From: Plicaturopsis crispa FD-325 SS-3
Taxonomy: Eukaryota; Basidiomycota; Agaricomycetes; Amylocorticiales; Amylocorticiaceae
Length of the DNA: 42,463 nt
Direction: 5' to 3'
NCBI GenBank assembly: GCA_000827205.1
Contig: KN832559.1
Location: forward strand, 1,591,308 to 1,633,770
Under the pieces are notes generated by a model. That model ran no database searches, was not told the DNA's origin, and was given only the letters and a program-made list of their open reading frames with translations. Each line of letters begins with the position of its first letter. Within the stretch, counting starts at the first letter, position 1. This document shows, in pieces, positions 31,740-41,673 of this stretch. The position numbers were made by a program, and so were the translations under genes.

Positions 31740-34004
31740 ATGGCCCTCCCTCGATTCACCAAAGCTGTGGATGGAACCATTCCTATCCCAGCGCTACTCT
31801 ACGACGATGAGGAGCTCCTCGCCAGCCAAGACGGTGTTGGAATATACGACGGGTGAGTCTTCCACATCCTGCTTGCATGTTTCCCTATGGCACAGAACAC
31901 GCAATGCGGATGCAATTGGTATTCAAACCTAAGCACAGGCAGAGGAAATCCACGGGCTCCCATTGCATGTGTCCCGGCCATGTCAGCTGCTTGAAGCGCA
32001 CCGATGGAGCTGCTGGGCAGATGAGCCATTTCTGCCCTGGGCTCCGAATCGCGTGCAACTTCGTAACTCCGTGTCCGGAAAGCAATTTCCGCATGAATAG
32101 CCGTTCCCTTTGGTACCTCGGCTATTCGTGTGACGGTCGTCGTTTTCTAGTCAAATTCATTTGCTTGTGTCTTTTCTTGTCGTCTCAATGAGTAACCCAG
32201 TCCTCAGAAATCTGCGAATCACCAATCCGGCACGGTCTATGCTACGACTCATCGTCTTTTCTACATCGACGGTCTGAGGGCCCGAGCAAACTCATTTGCG
32301 CTTGACCTCGGACACATAACGCAGACGGAATACTATGCCGGTCTTTTCACGTCCTCAGCAAAGGTAACACTACACCTCGACCCAAGCTCACCTCCCTCTC
32401 CGGCTGCAAGCACAGAAAACGTATTTGAAAGCTGGGTCTGTGAGGTATGCGGGAACCGGAATCCATCGGGGCTGAGTCCTTCCGCCGCCCGCGTGTGCGC
32501 ATTATGTGGGGTGCCGCGCAGTGCAGTGCCTGCACCAATCCCCATCGCCACAAATCAGCAATCACGATCTTTGTCCGTAAATCCTCCTCCACTCCTGTCC
32601 TCATCGCTTCCTCAATCTACCCCGGACCTCCCGCATCTAATGCCTCCGACAAATGAGCTCCCTTGTCCTGCGTGTACATTTCTTAATCACCCGTCTCTGC
32701 ATGCCTGCGAGATCTGCGCAACGCCACTTCCCCGCGTCCGCCCTCACACGAAGTCGGCGCCTGCGTCTCGTCCGGCATCTCCGGAGTTGGGAGTGAATGA
32801 TACCATAATGAGGATCAGCTTCCGTCGCGGAGGTGATAAGGCTTTCTATCTTGTACTCAAGCGAACGCTAAAGGCAAAGGCATGGGAGGTACGTCGTCCA
32901 TTTCAATCTTTACTTTTCGTATCTCACCGTCTGATAGGCTAAAGGCATCGGAAGAACCGCGACGCTAGGAGCACCATCCGAGATGCAAACTAGCGGACGA
33001 TCTGGAATCAGTACGTCGTGCCTGCTTTATTTTCTACCGCAAGCTACATGATTTACAGTATCTTTTGTTAGGTGGTATATTGCGTACGGTCGAAAATTCC
33101 GCGCAGAGCACTGAAACCGACATGAAAGACGCGCTCAAAGATTTAGAAGGCCTTATGGTGAAAGCGAAAGACATGGTCCGTCTCGCGGCAGAGCTCAATG
33201 AGCGACTGACCGCGTCTTCCACCACAACCACGACTACTACGTACTCCTCCGGACCCTCTACACCTTCCGGTGCATCGTCGACCGCAACTCTCGTACCATC
33301 TACTGAGCCCGAAGAGGCTACTTTTATCCGCTCGTCGCTCTCGCAGCTCGGCTTGCAGATGCGCGACGCGCCTGTGACGCTTGACATGATACGTGACGAG
33401 CGCCGATGGATCGAAGAGCTTGCCCGAGAGCTCGCGGGCGTTCTGCAAGGCGGAAACGCTGCATCCTCCAAATCTGGAAAAGAGGTCGGTATGATGAAGG
33501 ACAGGGGAATAATTGCGTTAGATGAAGTTTGGGGCGGATGGAACCGTGCAAGAGGTGTTGGTACGTGGTCTTACCCACTTATTGTCTAGCATCTACTTAT
33601 ATTCGCCGGTTTCATCACAACCATTGTCATGTATAGCACTCATACCGCCGTCGACGTTCCTCCAGGTCTTACCGCAGCTTCCAGTGTACACCGATCCGCC
33701 CATCAGAAACCGCGTCTTCCCCTCTGGCCTTTCTGTTTTGCATACTCCGCCGTATACTCACGTCGCATTTTCCGCGCGCCTCGCAGGACTCCTAGCACTC
33801 AGCGGTCCAAAAACAACAATAGAAATCGCGCAGGAGGAGGAGCTGCTGATGGGACTGGTGGAAGAGATGGTCCATGCCGTGGAAATCGATGGAGATGTGT
33901 GCAGGGACGATGCAGAGTCGGCGATCGGCGGCGGCGGCGGGGTGAAAGAGGTAAAGTGGTGGCCCAATGTGTTTCACGGGTATGTGTGGGATGGACACGA
34001 TTGA
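31740..34004 (+). CDS. VPS36: ESCRT-II subunit VPS36
   Basis: Part of ESCRT-II, which sorts ubiquitinated membrane proteins into multivesicular bodies. It starts MALPRFTKAVDGTIPIPALL; a long first intron (31853-32200, 348 nt) leads to QKSANHQSGTVYATTHRLFY, the GLUE-type PH fold. Inside the GLUE region lie two zinc fingers of the NZF type, CEVCGNRNPSGLSPSAARVC then CALC (about 32.45 kb), and CPACTFLNHPSLHACEIC (about 32.7 kb), as known for yeast Vps36. GLUE resumes with FRRGGDKAFYLVLKRTLKAK. The C-terminal EAP30 winged-helix part spans about 33.07-34.0 kb (DMKDALKDLEGLMVKAKDM, GIIALDEVWGGWNRARGV, LIPPSTFLQVLPQLPVY) and ends FHGYVWDGHD. A Thr/Ser-rich low-complexity insert sits near 33.2-33.3 kb. 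Family call is firm; exon joins are by eye. Confidence 0.88.
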
Positions 34005-34277
34005 TCACTACAAACAAGACTATAGGTAGAAGTTAGACGATATAGAAGTATTCCGGCCACTGTGAACCACTGGGCAGAAATTCTACAACATGACTCTGTT
34101 GCAGTAGTCCAGTAAATACATGTCTTGTAGATACGCGCACCCCAGCTGTCCATGAAGAACTGTCGATAATAAACAGCGTGTGTCGCTCTTCTAGTACAAT
34201 GTCTGTTGAAAGGGGGTCGCACTCTGCTTTATATGTAAGGGGGACCCAGAGCTGGTGTAACGTGTGTGAGCGTGTAG

Positions 34278-35836
34278 TCAGAGCAAGTACATTGGAGGCT
34301 TACCCTTTCTGAACACGCCCAGAGTAAACTCGACGACCAGCAGCAGGACACCGCCGCCGGGTGCGAGACGCAGTACTTTGGGTACGAATCCTTTGTAAAG
34401 GGCTGCAACTCCCTCCTCCCGTGCTATAGTCGCGAGGCTACATACCAGGCAATGAGACGACGCGAGCCACATCACACAAAAAAGAAGGCACATACGCGGG
34501 GTAGGTCCAGTTATACTTGGGGATCTCACCAGGTACCTTGGAGGCCCCTTGGATTCGTGATTTTACAACCTGCAAATAAGCTTAGTGAGATGACCATGAA
34601 TCTGTAAAAAGAGGTTTACATCAAATCTGCGGTGCCCGTGCTGTCAGTATGATGGTCTTGATGGAAAGAGAACGAACTGGCTCACGGTGTGTTGAGGGCT
34701 GTTCCAACAAACCCTCCAATAGATCCGGAGATGAAATTGTTCAGAAGCTGGGCTTGCGGGGACTGCAATAATTTGCTTAGTATAGACCTCGGTAGATATC
34801 GTTGTTTTGTTTCCTACCTCCGCCTTCGGCAGCAAAGCCCGGACTTGGAATATACTTCCGAAGAAGCCTCCGTTCCACCACAGATGTCTGCTCGTTGATT
34901 AATACGCATCCCGAGGCTCAAAGGCAGGCAACTGGGCAAGTACCTCCAGAACGTCGCCTCCATGCCATTGTACAGGCCAAGAACGCCTTCATTCCTCACA
35001 ACCTGTTTGAGCACGTCCATAGGGCCCGCAAAAGTGCTGGACTTGTCCTGCAGCCTGAAAGTGTACGCCGTCTATTCCCGCATTATTTCCACGAAGCCAA
35101 GTGAGGACGCACTTGATTTTGACGAGCTCAAACGGAACGACGACGAAGCTTTCTGTTGCCCCGGCGCTGCATCCAGTCAGTATAGACAGCTCTTGTGTCA
35201 TTTTGGATTGCCCTGTTGCCGAGAGATAGGTCTTCCCCCAGAAATCATTGGCAGCGCTACGGGGTGGTCAGTCCCAGCATCTGTGTACGACAAGTAGGTA
35301 TACCGACAATTTAACCGCGCGTTTGGGGGCCTGGATAAATGTTAATCAACGATACGATAACTAAGAGTACGCGGGGGACTCACCTCCAACAGCAAAGGCG
35401 GCACAAGGCCTGCGGGGAATAATTAGATTTATGGGCACAGTTATTTTTGTCTACTCACCTCGGTACAGACGTCCTACTCCCTCCTGACCAATAATGGACC
35501 TGAAAGTACCAACTAAACCAGCGGAAGACTTCCCCCTCTCAAGCTGCATCCGCGTTTTGACCTGGACGGCGACAGTTTAATTGCTCGTGTGATCCTCCGG
35601 GGTTTCACGAGAACACAAGATTGACTCACGACATCTACACAGTTCAAGTCCAAGTTAGTGAGAGCCCAGGTACGTTGATAGAGAACTCGCCTAACGGGTA
35701 GAACGTCAAAATCTCCGAGATACCTGCAATGGCACCCGCCGCAAACGTCGCAGCGAACGGTAAAGCTGTAACCGGGAGCGTTTAGCTCGGTGAATGGTCA
35801 GAACGCGTAACTGGACTCACGTTTCTTCTCACTCAT
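34278..35836 (-). CDS. Mitochondrial 2-oxodicarboxylate carrier (ODC-type)
   Basis: Exchanges 2-oxoadipate/2-oxoglutarate and related acids across the inner mitochondrial membrane. The start MSEKK at 35836 is followed at once by an intron. Three repeats of the carrier fold are present: LPFAATFAAGAIAGISEILT with DVVKTRMQLERG; TGCSAGATESFVVVPFELVK with ENEGVLGLYNGMEATFWR-like sequence and NVWWNGGFFGSI; and LNNFISGSIGGFVGTALNTP, FDVVKSRIQGASKVPGEIPK, then ATIAREEGVAALYKGFVPKV. The P-x-[DE]-x-x-[KR] signatures are seen as PFELVK and PFDVVK, with PLDVVK inferred across an intron. The WWNGGFFGSI segment is characteristic of the ODC subgroup. About ten introns. The end (GVFRKGKPPMYLL, 34278) could instead be spliced, since GTAAGC follows RKG. 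Confidence 0.84.
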
Positions 35837-36032
35837 TGTCGCAACGCGAGATACAGCCTAGAACTGGAATGTTATAGCAGCTGGTAATGGACTTGTGCTA
35901 AAAGGTGTAGGATGTTCAAAACATGACAATCTTATAGGTTTACCCTCGGCCGGTCCGACGCCGAAGGCCACGGCGACGCGATCATCGTGTTTCTTGCTCT
36001 CAACGTCGCTTACCTCCTGCCTCGATGCTGCC

Positions 36033-36536
36033 ATGTACATCGCGTCCTGGCAAAAGTATCAGGAGGCAGCTGAGGAGCTCTACGCAAAATCTCCTAACGA
36101 TGTCAGTCTCAATATCCTCTGATCTGCCCGATGAACAACCCGTAACTTTCCTCTGCTCGCTAGGCACGATATTGCGTGAAATGGAAATCTTCCGAGGGGA
36201 AACTGGTGCTAAAGATCACCGACAACACAACCGTGCGTTGGCCGTGGTTTTTCTGTTTTACGGCTAACCTACAGCTTTAGCTCTCTACAGTGCCTGAAAT
36301 TCAAAACATACTCCTCCATCTTCCTCAACCGATTCGAGGCGTTGAATCTGTCGTTGATGCAGAAGATGCAAAACCACCGCGTCCCCGAGCCCGCTGCGCC
36401 ACAACCACTGGCACCTGCAGAGCCGGCCAAGGATGCGGCGGCGGCATCGCCGGCCCCTGCTGTCGCGCCGCCGACACCACAGGCATCCGCCGCTGCCGGA
36501 GGAGTGAAAAAGAAAAAGCCCAAGAAAAAGAAGTAG
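36033..36536 (+). CDS. SRP9: Signal recognition particle 9 kDa-type subunit SRP9
   Basis: A subunit of the Alu domain of the signal recognition particle, which slows translation while ribosomes are brought to the ER. The start MYIASWQKYQEAAEELYAKS is followed by a 60-70 nt intron, then ARYCVKWKSSEGKLVLKITD, a second intron, then CLKFKTYSSIFLNRFEALNL and LMQKMQNHRV. The YCVKW and CLKFKT strands match SRP9. The C-terminal tail is an Ala/Pro-rich low-complexity stretch ending in a Lys-rich run, KKKKPKKKK, which could contact RNA; the yeast relative Srp21 also carries a long basic tail. The alternative ATG at 36025 is out of frame. Confidence 0.85.
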
Positions 36537-37014
36537 AGGCGTGTGGGCAGTGCTTCATGTCGTCTCGTGTATTTTGGTATGCTAGACGGATTTTATCAGC
36601 TTTGAACACCATGACTCGAGCCGCGTTTACGTCGAGGATGATACCAGTTTCCAGGGTCTGCGATCGGCGAGCCGTATACTCTCCCAACGGCCAACTATAG
36701 CAGATCGTTCCTTCGATGGACACAGGATCGACGGGCAACGCCTAGCGGTGTGAACTCTCGCAACGTACCTTTTCTGGGAACCGTACACGGTATGGCTTAG
36801 GCGTTAGCGGCCTAGTCCTGAGGCTACCGCGCCCAGGACATAGGTGGTCTCCGTTATCATGTAATCAGCCTTTTATATCTCAGCCCCTATATGTGCAAAA
36901 ACCGGTGGCGCGCGCGCTAAGTCGGACGCGTCCTAAGTCCTCTCAACGCTCTACGCTCTACGTCGCGTCGCTGCCTCATAATTTATGTCTATTCTATTCT
37001 AATCTCGGGCAGTC
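36537..37014. other. Spacer upstream of the RecQ-like gene
   Basis: SRP9 3' flank and helicase promoter. It contains a perfect 10-bp palindrome GGACGCGTCC (about 36923-36932) followed by GCTCTAC repeats near 36950-36965 and a pyrimidine-rich leader before the ATG. If the RecQ/DUF6589 pair is a unit, its left border should lie here; I find no clear terminal repeat. Confidence 0.35.
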
Positions 37015-39395
37015 ATGCCTAGGTATCTCTGGCAGTCATTACTGGGCAGGGGTACGGTCGAAACCATCGTAAAAAAATGTATACCCGCTTGGAGCCATGG
37101 TCTCCGAGACTACCAGCTCGATCTGGTGACGCGCGCCATGGATGGCGAGTCCATCCTGGCCATTGTTCCTACTGGCGGCGGGAAATCTGCCGTGTATGGT
37201 GTGCCCCTCGTAGTATGGCTTGAGATCAACAAAAACCCCCACCTATATCATCCTGAGCTTCCTCGCTTTGAAAAGCCAGTGGGTTTGGTGATCTCTCCGA
37301 CTAAAGGCCTGTCTGCAAATATCGTGAGTCTCTCTTTTTTTGTTGCTTTAATCTAAACAAACGAGTTTGTCAGGTCTATGAACTCGCTGCTCTCGGAGTC
37401 GACGCGCTTGCCTATACGAGCGACACCGTTACGGAAGCTCGCAAAACCGGTCGAAAGCTTGCAACAGAAATTGCAGAGGGCAAGTATGCCATCATATGCG
37501 TCGATCCAGAGCATCTCACGTCGAAGGATTGGGGCCCCATCACTGATGACCCAGTTTTTCGCCGCAATGTTGTTTTCTTGTGCGTTGACGAAGCGCACTT
37601 GATCAACGAATGGGGTGCCGAATTCAGACCCCCATTTCGGCACATTGGCCCATTTGCTCGAGGCCGTTTCCGCCCTGGGTTGGGTATCCTTGCCCTCACA
37701 GGCACTCTCGAGCCCGGCGCTCCGGAAAAGTCGATCTGTGCAAGCCTCGGCTTCATCTCAGGCAACTACTTCAGCCTCCGGCTCTCCAACGAGCGTCCGA
37801 ATATCATGTTCATCCGCGAAACCCTCACGCACGGCCTTGGCGGGGACGAATTCCCTGATCTTTTACGGTACCTGCTTTCCAACCGCAAAACAATCATCTA
37901 CTGTGCGACTATCGAGCTATGCTTCCGGGTTCTCATATACCTCATGCGGATGCTCCGTCCGGGGCCAGAACGCTTGCGACGGGTGAGGCTATATCATGCC
38001 CTGAACTGGGACAAATTCAACGAAGAAACGGTTCGCTTGTTCCGCGACGATCCCCTATGCCTCGTGATCATTGCCACCATCGCGTTTGGCCAGGGGATTA
38101 ATATCAGGACAGCTCTCGATAGCATCCAGTTTGCAGTGGACACAATTGATCAGACGGAGCAGCAGAAAGGCCGTGTAGGACGCGATCTCGTCACCGCATC
38201 ACGGGGCATCGTTTTGGTCCAGAAGTCGGCCATTAAAGCAGCTGAGAAGCAGCTAAATCGTGAGTATCATGCGCTGCTCTCGGATGCTCATACTGAACCT
38301 AACTTTATATCAATAGTTCCGTCGTCGTTCCCATCGACTCGCAAGGCTCCCGCCAACCCGAAACCCCCCAAGAAACCAAAAGCGACGCCGAAACCGATGG
38401 ACGATGGCAAAGCACGCTTACTGTCCGAGCGCGGCTGCCTCGTCGCGTTCATGAATAGTCACTACGCCAATGCTCCTCTGGAGCTTTCGACGCTCGATTG
38501 CATTGCCGCGCGTCGTCCCCTGCCTTGCAATCACTGTGCGCCTGGCCGCTCTCTCGATCCAACGGTATTCCCTCCCTCTCCCATCCCCATCGACATGCCA
38601 CCTCCGAGTCCATTCATCCCAGTCGCACCGTCTTTGCCTCAGGAAACACAGTCAAAACTTTCGCGGAAGGAGCGCCAGCTGGCTTCTACAGTGCTCAGCA
38701 AATTTGGCGCAGAGGTGCGACTTGCAGAGCTGCATACTGATTTGCACGATTACCGACCGCGATCCATGTACTTCCCCGTCGCGCTCATGGACACCATACT
38801 CGACAACTTCCTTGACATTTCGTCCATCCAGGCGCTCGCAGCGCTCAGTTCCGATTGGGACTTCCGTGCCCGCCACGAAGCTGCCCTCTTCGATGCTATA
38901 CAACCTGTGCAAAGAGATATTCGTGCACAGCGGGAGGTCAAGCGAGTACAGCGGAACAAGAAGGCACAGGCCACTCGAGCAGCAAATACCGCTAAACGTG
39001 CTGCCGCACTGTCGCTGCCTACCACGGACGTTGATGATCTCGTTCCCGCCGCCGCCGATCCATTGCTAGAGGTGCCGTTACCAGCTTCATCTGCACCCGC
39101 GCCCCCCGTACTCCCTCTGCCTCCGGCAAGCGATGGTGATTATAGCCTTCCCGCTTCCGCCAGCTCATCCACTTCGTTGACGAGCGTCCAGCGTAAGCGT
39201 CCGCGTGCGTTCACGGATGTTTCTTCTGGTGTACAGCCTAACAAACGTCACGCTGCGGACAAAAATCTTTCAACAAGTACCGATGAACATAGCCCTGCGT
39301 ATCGAACGAGGAGTAAAGCAAATCACCGACCGGCGGGTGGAAAAGAGAATGTAGAGAGAAGAAGTCGGCCCCAGCGTGCACGGAAACCAGCCTAG
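37015..39395 (+). CDS. RecQ-like superfamily 2 DNA helicase, accessory type
   Basis: A 776-residue ATP-dependent DNA helicase with one 50-nt intron (37324-37373). Helicase motifs in order: RDYQLDLVTRAMDGESILAI near residue 30, motif I VPTGGGKSAVYG, Ia ISPTKGLSANI, II DEAHLINEWG (RecQ proper: DEAHCISQWG), III LALTGT, V IATIAFGQGINI, VI QQKGRVGRD. Motifs II, V and VI place it with RecQ, but the RQC zinc/winged-helix and HRDC domains are not seen. Instead there is a Pro/Lys linker (PKPPKKPKATPKP, about 38.36 kb), a Cys/His patch (PLPCNHCAPG), a helical region, a Lys/Arg/Ala coiled coil (about 38.93-39.0 kb) and a Ser/Pro-rich tail with nuclear signals (RKRPRAF, RRSRPQRARKPA). Truncated RecQ helicases of this kind are multiplied in many mushroom genomes and at fungal subtelomeres. 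It faces the DUF6589-type gene with 139 bases between stops. Confidence 0.85.
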
Positions 39396-39534
39396 CTTTC
39401 CGTGAGCCTTCAATTTCCGTACTCCCTCGCGCGTCCATTCCCTACCCCTTTGCCACACTCCTTCCGTCCTCTTATCTGGCAATATTGCTGTCATCCTTTT
39501 ATTCTTCTGTTGTGTCAATTGCTACGCTACCATT

Positions 39535-41673
39535 CTATACTGAAATATCATCACCACTGTCTAATTCCTCATCCCATGCATTAACCTCCGAGTCACCGCC
39601 ATCACCGTCAAAGATATCCTCCTCGTCCGACTCGTCCACAACCTGATCATCCCAATCCATTACAAGCTCCCCCGTGTCTTCGTCTAGCCAAGCAGTATGG
39701 TCCGTTCCACTGACAAGATCGTCGTCGTCGGCCGTCTCGAGTATACGGTGCGCCTCCTCTTCATCCTCCGCAGGGTCAAACAGATCTATTGATGATGGCG
39801 CCGGGGATCTCTCGAAGATGCTGCTCGCCGCACGCGATATGTAATCAACGCTTTCGCCGTCGGACTGTTGAGCTTCTGCGTCGCTGGCCAATGCAGTCGC
39901 CGAGGATGTGGACAAGGGAGCGTCTGGCGAGTTACTGCTAGTGGCGATCCCCGAGCTCAACTCTTCGGTGGTAGCTTGCATGTTTGAAGCAGCCGTTGAC
40001 TGCCGTATGTCGCTAACGATATCCGCATATGCGGTTGTCTGCTTTAGGAAATCCGCAAGTCGGTCGTTCAGAAGGCGCCCCATCCCCACGTCGAGGGTAT
40101 TGACAGCGGCGTGGCCTTCGGTTCGTCCTGCCTTGAAATAGTGGAGTTCGTCCTCTCGGTAGGCGCGCAGCAGGAGTTGGAACTCGGTGCGCAAATGGGG
40201 TGATCCGTGAGTCTTTGACCGTGCACGAAGATCAAATCCAGACTCAATGATCTCCTTGATCCGTAGGAAGTGTATCACATTCGGCGAGAGCGTGGTGCGG
40301 AAGAATGCGTCGTCGAAGTCGCCTCCCTTCCGCTTCACCATATCTTCCAACCATCGGTTATAATGCTCCTGCATAAGGTCACCTTCGATCCATTTGCCGA
40401 GTTCTCCTGTCAGATTAACGAGGAGGTTGTTGAAAACAGCATCGCTCAAGTCCTTGGATGCCTCGTATCGCAAGAAACAATACATGTCGAGCAGGTATGT
40501 CACATAATTGGAATGCGAGCCTCCAGCAAACGAAATAATCCAGATCTAGGATATAGTAGTCAATACCTTGACTGACGTAGAACAAAACTTAATGATGCAT
40601 GCCTTCATGATTTCCCATACGCGACCGATATCACCCTCAGGAACAGCATAGGCCGCCTCGATCCACCAGCCCATATCTTGTAGGAAGAGAATCTCGTTCG
40701 CAAGCACCCTGTCTCCATGAAATCCGGCAGCTTCGACGTGTCTTTTTGATGGTGCCTCCTTGGATGTCTGCTCGGGTTCTCCTTCTGGTGCGTGCTCAGC
40801 AATCGGATCGTCCCGTGTTCCCTGGGAGTCTAATGACGACCTGTCACTATCCTCTCCAGAATCACCATCATTGTGGTCTGTAGGCTGAGCAGGAGTAGTG
40901 CTCGTAGCTGGCGCGGTGTCTCCATCGCAGCGCGGCGAGCCCCTCCAAGGTGATCCAATTGGAAAATGCTTTGCGACGGGTGCCGCTTGTGCCTCCTCTG
41001 GATGTAATGCGCGCTCGTGGGCTCCCTGCGAGGCGTAACGAACTACGAGCAGCTCTGCGATTGACCAGAGTGATTCGAAAGTGGGTAACATGTCGAGGCG
41101 CGTGAAGTGTGCGAGAATGTCGTCGCAGTCATAATGAATCCTTCCGGCGTCGACCTGGTAAGTGCTGTTGTTCTCAAATTCATATGCCGGCTTTTTCTTA
41201 CCTCCATATGTCCAAGATGCGGGCCTCCCAGAATAATGTCATGCTCCTCGATGTCGGATAAAAATCGGGTTTCTTCAGATTTGGTGGCCGCTTCTGGTTC
41301 GCGGTAGAGGCGCTTTTCGAGAGTGACGAAGGGTCAGACGACGCGGAGGGGCCATAATGATTCTCTGCGATAGCGCTGAGTTTTGTTGCTCGTGTATGCC
41401 AAATCTCCGGGCCAGGAGGTACCCTGCCTCGAAAGGCACGGTAGTCGCATGGGTCGGTTGCAAGATACTTCTTCACGCGCCCAAGGGAGGCTACTGATGC
41501 GCCGTCACCTCGAATGAGCAGGATAAGATTCCACATCGAGTCCTTGTCTAATCCCATCTGTTTCTCGAAGTCCAGGACCGCGCTCCGCATCCCTTTTGTC
41601 TCTACCTCCCGCTCAGCATTTGTCCCGAGTGGCTGCACGACCGTCTTTCGCAGCCGAAGCGGCCGCTTTGAAA
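39535..41673 (-). CDS. DUF6589-type protein, 5' end cut by a copia LTR
   Basis: A member, as far as I can judge, of the basidiomycete-specific DUF6589 family, found in many copies near mobile DNA; function unknown. From the 5' side: LDFEKQMGLDKDSMWNLILL (about 41.55 kb), PPGPEIWHTRATKLSAIAEN, intron 41155-41201, HYDCDDILAHFTRLDMLPTF, an acidic insert, then LANEILFLQDMGWWIEAAYA and VPEGDIGRVWEIMK (40.60-40.70 kb). An intron with a GC donor (40546-40602) joins this to IWIISFAGGSHSNYVTYLLD, giving the conserved IW...GGSHSNY..LLD block, then LLVNLTGELGKWIEGDLMQE. The C-terminal 150 residues are Ser/Asp/Glu-rich and end ELDSGDDISV. The gene does not begin in the window: the Met at 41692 lies inside the LTR, and host coding sequence stops at 41673. 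The N-terminal half of the usual family member is missing. Confidence 0.66.

Noticed and set aside
33034-33471. A minus-strand 145-codon frame rich in Ser and Val
   Set aside because: Antisense of the low-complexity Thr/Ser part of VPS36.
36880-36960. A possible second LTR remnant left of the RecQ-like gene, from the shared phrase AGCCCCTAT
   Set aside because: The match to the copia LTR is too short and nothing else aligns; it is more likely chance or promoter sequence.
38470-39069. A 199-codon open frame inside the RecQ-like gene
   Set aside because: Out-of-frame shadow of the long helicase exon, with no motif of its own.
37015-39395. Helitron helicase
   Set aside because: The motifs are RecQ-type superfamily 2 (DEAH, GRVGRD), not Pif1-type superfamily 1, and no Rep domain is seen.
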